A stretch of 64,000 nucleotides of DNA from Legionella bozemanae (GTDB lineage Bacteria; Pseudomonadota; Gammaproteobacteria; Legionellales; Legionellaceae): contig NZ_LBAW01000014.1 of assembly GCF_001648595.1 (NCBI RefSeq), forward strand, positions 1 through 64,000. Direction: 5' to 3'. Positions 19,561-29,200 of this stretch are shown here, one piece after another. Position 1 is the first letter of the stretch. Every line of letters begins with the position of its first letter. Below the pieces are notes generated by a model. The model did no database searches. It saw only the letters and a list, made by a program, of their open reading frames with translations, and was not told where the DNA came from. The translations under genes were made by a program, and so were the position numbers.

Positions 19561-20823
19561 ATGAAATTAAAATCGCAATTCTTGGGATTTGTCTTAAGCG
19601 CTTTTTTGGCTTCGCCAATACTTTATGCTGGTTCTGAGGTTTCTTCCGAACTCACCAATCAATTACAAAAAGAGATTGAGGCTTATTATAAAAAGTACAG
19701 TAAAAAGGAGAGATTTACTGCTATTGCCGCTTCTGTCTTGATTCCTCAGAATCAAATGAATTATAAAAAGGAAATCAAGACAGTGGCGCACGGTACCATG
19801 GGGTATCCTCCTTTATCCCAACCTATTACCTCAAATAATTTGTTTGATATTGGCAGCATTACCAAATCCTTTACTGCATTAATTCTTTTGCAATTGCAGA
19901 CTGAAGATAAATTGACTCTAGACGATCCCTTAGGTAAATGGTTACCGCAATATCCTAATTGGAAAAATGTCACTTTAAGACAATTATTGAATATGACAAG
20001 TGGTATACCAAATTATTCTGAAGATGATGAATTCTCCAAAGAAATGGAATCACATTTAGATAAAATTTGGACGGATGAGGAACTGCTTAAATATGCTCAC
20101 CCTGAAAAACCACTTAAAAAGAGAAAAGGAAATCTTTTTGAATACTCTAATTCCAATTATATTCTTGCTGCTTTGATAATCGAAAAAATTACCAACGATA
20201 CTTTTGAAAACCAATTAAAATTGCGAATTATTAATTCAAAAAATGGATTAAATGATTCATTTTATCCTGCCGGACCCGATGGTCAATCTGTAGAAAAAGC
20301 AATTGAAAATCGCAGGGTACATGGGTATTTATATGATGAGAAAAAAAATAAACTAATTGATACACTCACCAATGACTTATCTTGGGCCGGCGCTGCTGGG
20401 GCAATTGTTGCCACGCCGGAAGATGTAGTGCATTGGGTGCAATTGCTCTATCATGGAACTTTAATTAAGCCCATTTTTAGAGAGCGAATTTTAGCTGAAT
20501 TAGAATCTGTTGTATCTATGAAAACAGGAAAGCCAATTCTTCAAGTGACTGAAGATGATCCTTACGGATTTGGATTGGGCGTAGGGTATCTTTATGATAA
20601 AGATCTCAAGCAAAGTTTTTGGGTTTATAAAGGAAGCACTTTAGGATTTCGCGTGATGTATTTTTGGCAACCTTGCAATAATGTTACTACAGTGGTTGCT
20701 TTAAATAGCAAAGGAGGAGAAGGGAATCCGGATTCTAAATTAGGCGATGAGATCATGGAGGCGAACCAAAATTTGTACAAAGTGATTTTGAAAAACCATC
20801 CTGAATTGCAGTGTATCTCGTGA
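19561..20823 (+). CDS. Secreted beta-lactamase-fold serine hydrolase
   Basis: A 420-residue protein with a Sec signal peptide (basic start, hydrophobic core, cleavage after ILYAG near residue 24). It has the class C beta-lactamase/DD-peptidase active-site motifs: S99-x-x-K102 (GSITKSF) and Y195-x-N197 (EYSNSN). The third box is not obvious. Family members are D-alanyl-D-alanine carboxypeptidases, esterases or transpeptidase-like enzymes; the true substrate is unknown. Expected location is the periplasm or exterior. A stem-loop follows the stop. Confidence 0.85.
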   Translation: MKLKSQFLGFVLSAFLASPILYAGSEVSSELTNQLQKEIEAYYKKYSKKERFTAIAASVLIPQNQMNYKKEIKTVAHGTMGYPPLSQPITSNNLFDIGSITKSFTALILLQLQTEDKLTLDDPLGKWLPQYPNWKNVTLRQLLNMTSGIPNYSEDDEFSKEMESHLDKIWTDEELLKYAHPEKPLKKRKGNLFEYSNSNYILAALIIEKITNDTFENQLKLRIINSKNGLNDSFYPAGPDGQSVEKAIENRRVHGYLYDEKKNKLIDTLTNDLSWAGAAGAIVATPEDVVHWVQLLYHGTLIKPIFRERILAELESVVSMKTGKPILQVTEDDPYGFGLGVGYLYDKDLKQSFWVYKGSTLGFRVMYFWQPCNNVTTVVALNSKGGEGNPDSKLGDEIMEANQNLYKVILKNHPELQCIS

Positions 20824-20844
20824 TTCTGTCTTTATCCTTCTTCC

Positions 20845-20880
20845 TTTTTTGAAGGGCTTTTATTCAAGCTCTTCAAAAAA
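20845..20880. terminator. Stem-loop after the serine hydrolase gene
   Basis: A 13-bp stem with one mismatch (20845-20857 against 20868-20880), T-run on the left arm and A-run on the right. The T-run would follow the stem only on the reverse strand, so on the forward strand it acts at most as a weak or A-tailed terminator. Confidence 0.45.
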
Positions 20881-20916
20881 ATTACAATGAAATTAACCTC
20901 ATCAAATTGTAGTACA

Positions 20917-20941
20917 GATATAATTCGCGTGATATAATTCG
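20917..20941 (+). promoter_or_regulatory. Duplicated extended -10 element
   Basis: The 11-mer GATATAATTCG occurs twice, 14 bp apart (20917-20927 and 20931-20941), each containing a perfect TATAAT. The second is preceded by TG one base upstream (TGATATAAT at 20930-20938), an extended -10. No good -35 hexamer is evident. Transcription from the second copy would start near 20945, about 19 nt before the ATG at 20964. Confidence 0.5.
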
Positions 20942-20963
20942 ACAATTTGGACCATTAATAGAC

Positions 20964-22034
20964 ATGCAAAGTAAGAATCAATTACCTGAGTCTGACTATC
21001 AACCACCTGAATCCCTGAATGTTAATAAAAAAACGGATCATTTTTTTATTTCAATTAATAAAAAAAAGGGACATTCTTTTATTATGTTGGGAGTATATGA
21101 TCAAAATAAATTCCGGCATGTACTTTGTCGCGTTGGTAAAGTTGCCGATTTTGAAGCCGATGAGAATGGGGAAGTGAATTATCCCGCTAAATTGCAATTT
21201 CTTTGCAATGCTCTTTTTTTTGCTAGTAAAGCATTTTTAAAAAATGAAGGCGTTTCGCGAAAAAAAAGAGGCGATGTTCCAATTACTTACCAAGCTTATG
21301 ATATTTCCTATGAGCAATATATAGAATTTGTGAGAATATTAGAATCATTGCGACGTCATGATGCATATAAATGTTATAAACCTGATTCAGCCGCTGATTC
21401 CTTTGCAATTGGGAGAGATGAAGTCACGTTGACGCTTACCAGTGAAAAAAAATTACCCCCAGTAAATGTAAAGAAACTAAATACGAATCTTCTGGAGTTG
21501 AATGTAGGTAATACATGCAGGCATTCAGCAATTGCACTCATTGAAGAAGTCCAACATGCGCCAATTTCTTCTTTGGTTTCATCTAGTTTTTTAATGAATT
21601 TACCTTATGAAACGGTATTGGAATATGGCCATCCCAGTGAAAATATACCGTTCTATGTGCTTCCACCTCCTCCAGGGTCTTTTCATGAGTCGGACAAGGC
21701 AAAAGAAAAGGTAATTACAAAGTTATACTTACGAATGGAAAATATGTTACTCCTTGAGCCTAATTCCCAGTATACTCAGGATAAGTTTTTGAAATTGAAA
21801 GAATTGTATTTAAATATTGTGGGGCCGCAGAAGGGTTTATCTCTTAATGAATTGCTAAGAAGCATCCATACCTGGAAAGAGGAAAAGAATAATAAGCGAG
21901 TATTAAATGTTTTAAGAAAAGAATATTTCTGGGATTCTCTCCCTTTCATTAAAAGACAATCGGCTACTATGAATTTACTTGCAGAAGTAGAAGATGATCT
22001 TGCAGCAGAAATTGCGAATAGAACGTTTGGTTAG
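20964..22034 (+). CDS. Hypothetical, effector-like 356-residue protein
   Basis: A soluble protein of unknown function without signal peptide. The N-terminal part (about 25-60) is a beta-rich domain with KKGHSFIMLGVYD containing H37; a conserved-looking GNTCRHSAIALIEEV segment contains C185 and H187. A Cys with distant His residues is compatible with, but does not prove, a thiol hydrolase or peptidase fold. The C-terminal third is helical and charged. A short Pro-rich linker (PPPPGSF) lies near residue 237. The isolated position, lack of operon partners and helical polar C-terminus are typical of secreted effectors. Confidence 0.55.
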   Translation: MQSKNQLPESDYQPPESLNVNKKTDHFFISINKKKGHSFIMLGVYDQNKFRHVLCRVGKVADFEADENGEVNYPAKLQFLCNALFFASKAFLKNEGVSRKKRGDVPITYQAYDISYEQYIEFVRILESLRRHDAYKCYKPDSAADSFAIGRDEVTLTLTSEKKLPPVNVKKLNTNLLELNVGNTCRHSAIALIEEVQHAPISSLVSSSFLMNLPYETVLEYGHPSENIPFYVLPPPPGSFHESDKAKEKVITKLYLRMENMLLLEPNSQYTQDKFLKLKELYLNIVGPQKGLSLNELLRSIHTWKEEKNNKRVLNVLRKEYFWDSLPFIKRQSATMNLLAEVEDDLAAEIANRTFG

Positions 22035-22149
22035 AGGGGCTAATTTTAGCAGTGTTCAATCGTGTACAAAAAGCATATTATAAGTAGTTTTTGAGTTTTC
22101 TTTTAATATATATACCTCTTGGTATTAACTATGAATCAAAGGAGTGAAT

Positions 22150-22752
22150 ATGAAGCTTTATTACACCAAATCAGCGTGTTCGTTAGCTGTACGTATCGTT
22201 CTTAATGAGTTAGGTCTTGATTTTCAAGATGAAGAAGTTGATTTGCAAGCGAAAAAAACACGCTCAGACAAAAATTATTTATTGATTAATCCAAAAGGTG
22301 CAGTTCCTGCACTTCATCTTAATAATGGAGATTTGCTGACTGAAAATCAGGTGATTTTGCAATATTTAGCAGATACCACCCCCGGTCAAAAGCTGTTGCC
22401 GTCAGTAGGCGATTTAAGAAGATACCACACTCTAGAATGGCTCAATTATGTTGCTACTGAATTACATAAAACAGTAGGCATGTTTTTCTATCCTAATCTT
22501 AATGAGGAAACAAAAAACATTTTTACGTCCGTAATTAATACCAGATTGAAACATATTAATGAGCGTCTTGCGAATGGGCCTTATTTGATGGGTAAAGACT
22601 TTACCTTACCAGATGCTTATTTATTCGTCATAATACGATGGACTCATTATTTTAAAATGGATCTGTCACCTTATAAGCATATAGAAGAATTCATGAGCAT
22701 TGCTGCAGAGCGTCCGGCTATTGTGACTTCCTTGCAACAGGAAAAACTATAA
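22150..22752 (+). CDS. Glutathione S-transferase
   Basis: A 200-residue GST of the bacterial beta class. The thioredoxin-like N-domain has KLYYTKSACSLA (Cys at residue 10 of the family), the cis-Pro loop GAVPAL, and ENQVILQYL binding the gamma-Glu of glutathione. The all-helical C-domain contains the N-capping box (TLPDAYLF). The start is set at ATG 22150: AAAGGAG ends 5 nt upstream, while the in-frame GTG at 22144 would overlap it. It conjugates glutathione to electrophiles; substrate unknown. Confidence 0.92.
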   Translation: MKLYYTKSACSLAVRIVLNELGLDFQDEEVDLQAKKTRSDKNYLLINPKGAVPALHLNNGDLLTENQVILQYLADTTPGQKLLPSVGDLRRYHTLEWLNYVATELHKTVGMFFYPNLNEETKNIFTSVINTRLKHINERLANGPYLMGKDFTLPDAYLFVIIRWTHYFKMDLSPYKHIEEFMSIAAERPAIVTSLQQEKL

Positions 22753-22882
22753 TAAGCGCTTATTCCTCTATTAAGAACGTTCGTATTGAATATATCCATA
22801 TGCATTTAAATTCGAGCGTTCCCAAAATTTTTTGCTCCGGAATAAGGTAATTACAGACTGTAATTATTTTGGGAGGCAAATT

Positions 22883-24646
22883 GTGCCTATAAAAGCTGCT
22901 TTTCAGGGTGGAATAGATCTTAATTTTTTTCCACAACGTAAATTTGAATCAATTGATGGTGTAGAGCCGGAGAAGCAGGCACCAATTATTGCTCGGAATG
23001 CGGTACGGCTTTTAATGATGGGGTGGACGGAGCAGTGGACAGATTTTTTAACTTCTACAGTAGCCCATGCTATTTTTGTACAACGTGATCATGAATTATT
23101 AAGAGAATTACGTTTTGCTTTCCAACAAGGTTTTTCAGAGCTTTTTGAACAACTTAAAGAGAAAAAATTAACGGACATACAACAAGAACAAGTTAATCTT
23201 TACTTGAGTAATTGTTTAACCTTACTTCCTTACAGCGATTTAACTCCTTATGAATCCATAAAAATCCCTCAATGTATTGATGGACATTGGGAGCTAGTCG
23301 AGTATCAGGTTAAGCCAATTGAATTAACAGAACGATCAGGATGGCAGAACTATTTTATCCATGATAAAGATCGTGTTTTTGCTTATGGGCTTGAGCCAAT
23401 TTTTAATGAGAAAGCAGAGTCACATTTAATTTTTATGGGAACAACCTATCCAGCAGGACAAGGTTTTTTACCTCAAATTAATACTGATTCTAAGGGGTTT
23501 TCCACAGTTGGTGAATCTCTTTATCGAATGGGACGAAAAAGAATTCATGAATGGCTCAATTCACAGAAAAATAAGATACATGTATGTGGGGTAAGTTTGG
23601 GAGGATCTTTAAGCTTATTGCTCGCTATTGATAAAGGAAAGTATAAGCTTTCACGCGTTGACGCATTAAATCCTGCTGGACTTCATGATTCCTGGTTTAA
23701 AAGAAGGTATGATTGTTGGGATAAGTTGACTGAGAAACCAGAAGTTGTTGTGCAAAAACAAGGAAATGATCCCGTGTCGGCTTTTGGGATTTGGAAGGAT
23801 GATTGGTATATTATTCAGATAACCCCTCCAAAAGACAAACAGGGACCAAATCGTTTTTGTGACCATTTTTTAAATTATGCGGGTTTTGCAGATACAATTT
23901 TTACTTACATTGAGGCTGATCTGGATAATGCCAAACGAAAAACACGTAATTTTTGGCTTTATACACTGGGTAGAACCTTAGTTTATAGTCTTTTTTTACT
24001 TCCGTATACTTACGGAGTTCGACCTTGGATGTATTTTCTTATAAAAAATTGGATGATCTCTATACCTGTATTGGAAATTCTTATTGGGACATGTCTTGCA
24101 TTTGTCGGTATCTTACCTGCACTTTCTTTTCTGAGCATTGCTGGAGGTTTATTTGCAAGTGCTCTTATATTCTCTTATTGTTTTGCAGATAAAAAAAGCA
24201 CAAAAGCCTCTGTCCAAGATGAGCTTATAGAGAAAGAAGGGCTTGCACAAATGCATAATCCTTTGCTTTCTCGAAATCCAACTATGGATATTTATAATGA
24301 GGATAATGCAGTTCATATTGATTTGACTTATCAACAAATACATACCTATTATCATGTAATGCGTTGTCTTGTAAAAGAAAAGAACTTTCTGCCGGATGCA
24401 GAAAAGAAATGCAAACACATTGATGGGCTTACCAAAAAAACTTTGCTCGAAGAAAGTTCAGATTCCCAGAAAGCTAATTGTATCATGCCATTTTACGTTA
24501 CTCGAGCAAAAGCTGCTCATATACGGCACACCTTGACTTTAGTAGAGCGGTTAGGAATTGAAAACACAAATCTAAAACCGAATTTGGAAAAATGCTACGC
24601 TGAATATTATGTTGGTAAACACATGTTTGAAAGTCTATCACCTTAA
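22883..24646 (+). CDS. Alpha/beta-hydrolase-like protein with C-terminal membrane segments
   Basis: A 587-residue protein, unknown family. The middle has a nucleophile elbow GVSLGG with S238 preceded by a beta strand, typical of alpha/beta hydrolases (lipase/esterase type), and a second GMGTTYPAGQ-like oxyanion strand upstream. Two hydrophobic stretches follow at about 355-375 and 395-435, then a charged ~150-residue tail. I start it at GTG 22883: GGGAGG (22871-22876) is 6 nt upstream. A TTG at 22832 would add 17 residues but has no ribosome binding site. The combination of hydrolase core, paired membrane helices and soluble tail is common among Legionella membrane-targeted effectors; this is inference. 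Confidence 0.6.
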   Translation: MPIKAAFQGGIDLNFFPQRKFESIDGVEPEKQAPIIARNAVRLLMMGWTEQWTDFLTSTVAHAIFVQRDHELLRELRFAFQQGFSELFEQLKEKKLTDIQQEQVNLYLSNCLTLLPYSDLTPYESIKIPQCIDGHWELVEYQVKPIELTERSGWQNYFIHDKDRVFAYGLEPIFNEKAESHLIFMGTTYPAGQGFLPQINTDSKGFSTVGESLYRMGRKRIHEWLNSQKNKIHVCGVSLGGSLSLLLAIDKGKYKLSRVDALNPAGLHDSWFKRRYDCWDKLTEKPEVVVQKQGNDPVSAFGIWKDDWYIIQITPPKDKQGPNRFCDHFLNYAGFADTIFTYIEADLDNAKRKTRNFWLYTLGRTLVYSLFLLPYTYGVRPWMYFLIKNWMISIPVLEILIGTCLAFVGILPALSFLSIAGGLFASALIFSYCFADKKSTKASVQDELIEKEGLAQMHNPLLSRNPTMDIYNEDNAVHIDLTYQQIHTYYHVMRCLVKEKNFLPDAEKKCKHIDGLTKKTLLEESSDSQKANCIMPFYVTRAKAAHIRHTLTLVERLGIENTNLKPNLEKCYAEYYVGKHMFESLSP

Positions 24647-24782
24647 GGATTTGCTAAATTAGTTTATAAAAGTAGGACTAAACGTAGAGCCTCATTGGTG
24701 GGCTTTGCAAGCTCTGTATTAGCTCATATAGTTATAACCATTTACCAATCGCCGTCAATGGTTAAACCTGTAATAGAAAACC

Positions 24783-24804
24783 CGGATTATACAATAATAA
24801 TCCG
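24783..24804 (-). terminator. Terminator downstream of the outer-membrane protein gene
   Basis: An 8-bp perfect stem (24783-24790 against 24797-24804) with loop ACAATA; on the reverse strand it is followed by GGTTTTC. It lies 52 nt beyond the stop of the beta-barrel gene. Confidence 0.55.
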
Positions 24805-24855
24805 AGCTATATTATTAGACGTTTCAGCAATCGTATGTTAGTTTTTTTAAAAGCA

Positions 24856-25512
24856 TTAAAAACGAAAAATCAGATGGGCGGCGACTGAGTAGAGAAAGGG
24901 ATAATATGCGTCTGCTGGGTTAAGTTGCGATTCTCCGTATCCGGCAGTAAAAGATCCAGCAATTTCTCCCATTATCCGCTCTGTAAAATTATAATTTACT
25001 CCCACACTAAAAGTAGGTCCTGGACGCCAATCATCAACAACGATATCTTTGCGGTGTACGCCAGCCACTCCCGCACCGGAAAAAATTTTCATTTGCGAAT
25101 GAGGAATAGGGACCATGAGTTTCCCCATCAAAGTTAAGACTTCAGTTTGAGATGTTAAAGTTTCTAAGCCATCATGATCGAAACTGAATAAGCTTGTAGG
25201 GTCGAAATTAACATTCGCTTCGGGAAAATGTGTGTAATTTACTTCAATTGCAAAGAAGTTAGTAAATTCATATCCTGCTAAAACACCCCATACGCTCCCG
25301 CCTTCTTCAACCTTTATTGGTGTTGAGAGCATAAGCGCAACATTTTGATTTTCTTTGGTGGGAACTAAGCCTTTCCATGTAGTTGAGCCAAAACCGCCTA
25401 TTGCACCTACATAAAAAGGGTGTTGTGGTAGATTACTTTTCTCTGCTAAACAAGAAGACGTAGAAAGGAATAAGAATGAGAAAAAAAATAATTTTGATTT
25501 TTTATTATGCAC
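24856..25512 (-). CDS. Outer-membrane beta-barrel protein
   Basis: A 218-residue protein with signal peptide (LFFFSFLFLSTSSCLA, cleavage near residue 23) and an eight-stranded barrel pattern: alternating hydrophobic/polar strands (FYVGAIGGFG, VWGVLAGYEF, FFAIEVNYTHF, TFSVGVNYNF) and a terminal Phe (HLIFRF) as required for BAM recognition. It belongs to the OmpA-N/opacity-like group; function unknown, perhaps surface stability or adhesion. Monocistronic on the reverse strand. Confidence 0.85.
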   Translation of the reverse strand: MHNKKSKLFFFSFLFLSTSSCLAEKSNLPQHPFYVGAIGGFGSTTWKGLVPTKENQNVALMLSTPIKVEEGGSVWGVLAGYEFTNFFAIEVNYTHFPEANVNFDPTSLFSFDHDGLETLTSQTEVLTLMGKLMVPIPHSQMKIFSGAGVAGVHRKDIVVDDWRPGPTFSVGVNYNFTERIMGEIAGSFTAGYGESQLNPADAYYPFLYSVAAHLIFRF

Positions 25513-25609
25513 AATAATTACTCTACCAAGATAGCTTTAATCATTAGAATTTCTGTTGGGCCGAAGCCCAACTTAATCAAATTTTTTTGACTTTGATAAT
25601 TTAATAAAA

Positions 25610-25969
25610 TTATTGACAGGATTTCCGAGTGGAACTACATATTCTGCCGCGAGAATCCACCCCACCAAGGCGGTAACAATTCCAATTATCAAGACAATCT
25701 TGTTTTGTAGTGTAGGGTTGTGCTGCGCAAGCTTTATCCAATGAGCCATATACACTCACCATACGTGCATAAAGCATATTCATATCTTGGCACATACCAG
25801 CAGGTAAACCAGAAGAGGTGCAATAACATGTTGCAACTACTTTAAATGAGGCACAAAAATTTAAATCATTAGTAGGAGCAGCATTACCACAAGGATTACC
25901 ATATGAAAAAACAGAGAAACTTAGCAAACACATTAAACCTGCAAAAAATCCTCGTATCATTTTTAACAT
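25610..25969 (-). CDS. Small secreted cysteine-rich protein
   Basis: A 119-residue protein with a clear Sec signal peptide (MLKMIRGFFAGLMCLLSFSV, cleavage near SYG). The mature part has eight or more cysteines (NPCGN, FCASF, CYCTSS, GMCQD, KACAA, DCLDNWNCY, ICSS, SCQ), implying disulfides in periplasm or outside. I recognise no family. An overlapping 60-codon frame (25573-25755) is most likely a shadow of it. Confidence 0.7.
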   Translation of the reverse strand: MLKMIRGFFAGLMCLLSFSVFSYGNPCGNAAPTNDLNFCASFKVVATCYCTSSGLPAGMCQDMNMLYARMVSVYGSLDKACAAQPYTTKQDCLDNWNCYRLGGVDSRGRICSSTRKSCQ

Positions 25970-26212
25970 CCTCTATTTTATTTAGACCCGAAATTTTATC
26001 CAAGTAACTCTATCAGAAAATTAATCTGGCTGCAAAAGGCATTGGCATGAATATGTGATTTTAATGATGCAAAAAGTTAGGGTCTGTTTACATTTCTGCT
26101 ATCTTGGCTAAATTGTCTTAATTTACCTAGCGAAATGCAAACAGATTAACTATTTTTGAGCGACACAGACTGGAGAAAGAGAATTCAAAAGATTCTGGAT
26201 TCAGTGTTTATC

Positions 26213-29200
26213 TTAAAAAAATTGTTCTTCATGTTCATATTTTAGATTTTGTTCATTTGAATTTTTTTCAAGTGGCACAGAATCTATGATTTGAATCACT
26301 TCTCTTATAATTTTTTCGCGAAACTCGGGTTTTAAATTTGCTGAAATAATCAAGGAACGGGTATTTTGATTGTCATCGCGAATGAAACTGGCTTCAAAAA
26401 TATAATCGATTGTTAATAAATCAATATTATCGTTTTTAATCGGCTTTGTATTAAAACCAAATAATTCCGGATTTTTACCAGGAGGTTCAATAAAATTACT
26501 TCTGATGTTGAGATTAATAAGAAAGTTGGTATTTCGCTTAAATGCAATCATCCGACTGCCACATCGTTGTAAGATTTTTCGGTAAATCGAAGGAATTTTA
26601 AGTAGATTTATATAGAGTGGGGTAACTAAATGTGTAATGAAATTTTCAATTATATTAGGCTTAAAAGAGTTGATAGAGCAAAGCTTCACTAAGTTTGAGC
26701 AATATTGATAACGGCTCGTATTAATCGTGGTATGACGTATTTGTTGGGCCAAGTCCATTAATGTTGCAGTAGCATCAAGAATAATTTTAATAGGTTCAAC
26801 TCTTAGAAAACAGCCAATTGTATTATCATAAATCGAATTATCGCGTGTTGATTGAATGATATTCATATGAGTAGAAGGTATTTCACTTTTATGGCTGCCA
26901 CTGCAATTTCGTAAAGCCAATGCAATTACCGCACATAAAGCATTACTCATACTGATATGGTTTTGTTCACAAAAAAGTTTGAAATGATTTAATGATTCCT
27001 CAGATAGTACTGAATATGTTGAATAGGGAATATTTTCAGCTTTCATATCCCGGACTACATACTCTTCTGGGAAAGTAAATAAATTGGCATCTTTAAGGTA
27101 CTCCTTCCAAAATGAAGCGCCTTCTTCCTGATGCATTTTCATTGCCGTTCGTTCATTAAAAATATGCTCTTTAAACTGGGAGTCCGCTGAGATTTTATCA
27201 AGTGTTAATTGGTTGTACTGCTGATAAAATTTAGATAATTCAGAGAATAAAATATCAATACAGTGCTCATCGGAAATCAGATGTGGCATGCAAATCTGCA
27301 GTTCTGATTCATTTTCATGTAAGTAAAATAATTTGCCAATAATCAAAGGAGTTTTTTTAGGCCAAGGATAAAAGTTAATTAATTGGGTCATTGATTTTTG
27401 TAATTTTTCTTCACTTTGTTGCGTAGAAAGAGATGTAAAATCGGTCACATCCAGTTTAAATGACCATTTTCTTTGTATTTTTTGAGCAGGTTTTAATTTG
27501 AATATCTGGTAAGTCAATGTTTCATGTTTTTTTAAAATTGCTTGAAAAGCAAATTCTAAAGCCAGTTCATTTAAGCGGCCGTTCAAGCGCTTTCTAGCAA
27601 CAATATTCAATTTTTGCGCTCTAGGTTCAAATGTATTTGACATCCAGAGCAAAAATTGAAAATCACTAAGAGGAATATGGGGTATTTTATGATTATTAAG
27701 AATTCTACGTGGATGTTTTTTCTTGTTCTTTTTTGTATTTTTGATGATTGGGACTAATTTGGCAATGTTTGTTGCTTTATAAAAGTCATGGAGGCTGATG
27801 TTTCTGCTTAATTCATCATTTATTTTTGAAATGATACGTGCTGCTGATAAAGAATGCCCCCCTAAATCAAAAAAATCATCATGAATACCGATCAGCTGAA
27901 TGCCTAATTCATCTGACCAAATTTGCGTAAGTTTTTTTTCTAAGGCAGTAACAGGCTCAATATAATTATGGCGTACAGTGAGTAAAGGGACGGGCAATGA
28001 TGACTTATCCAACTTACCATTCGCGGTTAGAGAAAATGAGCCAACTTTTACAAAAACTGTTGGAATCATGTACTCAGGTAAATATTTTTGTAAATGCTGG
28101 CGTATTTGATTCGTGTTTAATATGGCATTGTGATTTTTTAGAACGTAATAGGCTACTAATCGTTGCTCTCCAAAAGAGTCTTTTTGAGCAAGTAGCGCAA
28201 CCTCTTTAATCTCAGGATGAGTAATCAAATGTTTTTCAATTTCACTAGGTTCAATACGATATCCCCGTATCTTGACTTGTTCATCAATTCTTCCCAGATA
28301 TTCAAACATTCCATCAGAACGTTTTTTACATAAGTCTCCCGTTTTATAAAACCGGGTTTTATTTTTTATAATAAATTGCTGTTGTGTTAATTCCGGTTGA
28401 TTTAAGTAACCACGAGCAAGACATTTTCCGCTTATAAATAATTCGCCTGGTTCTCCATCTGGAACAGGTTGATGATTGGTATCAAGAATAACGCCATTCA
28501 TATTGCTACCTGTTATTCCAAGAGGAACATTGGTATCTAAGTTCTCACAGTTTAAAATATTTACTTCATACGCTGCGATTGCTACGGTTGTTTCTGTTGG
28601 ACCGTATTCGTTAAATAAAATGTGTTTAGGGTATAATGCAAGCCAGGATTTGCATTCAGCAGAGGATAGATTTTCTCCTCCCAGAATGATGGAATGCAGG
28701 TGTGGCAAGACAATGAAATTATTTTTTGCTTCATGCAACAGTACTTTAAAATAACTCGGAGTCAACTTCATGATATTAATTCGTGATTTCGCTAGATAGT
28801 GCAGATAAGAGCGTACTTCTTTTTTAATAACATCATCACAAAGAACAACAGTTAACCCAAGCATTAGCGGAACAATTGTAGTCGATACGGACATATCAAA
28901 AATAGGATTTGCAGAAAAATCAATTCGTTGTTGCGGCTTGCAGCGGGTGTAGTCGGCAAACCAATGACAGTAATTGACGACGGAACCATGCTCAATAAGC
29001 ACGCCCTTAGGTGTTCCGGTGGATCCAGAAGTATAGATGATATAAGCTAAATTCTCTGGATTATTTGCTAAAGATGGATTGTCACTTGCTTGTTTCTGGA
29101 TATTCTTACTCTCTAAGTCAAGTAAAATTACAGTTCCTTGATATGCTGTAAATTTATCTTTGAAAGCGGACTTTGTGATTAAAATCGGCGTCTGGCTATT

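Noticed and set aside
22760-22775. PmrA-like TTATT-N6-TTAAG upstream of the hydrolase-like gene
   Set aside because: Both half-sites deviate and no good -10 lies at the right distance; kept only as a note.
25573-25755. 60-codon reverse frame with a hydrophobic middle
   Set aside because: It lies in another frame inside the clearly secreted Cys-rich protein at 25610-25969; more likely a shadow than a frameshifted gene.
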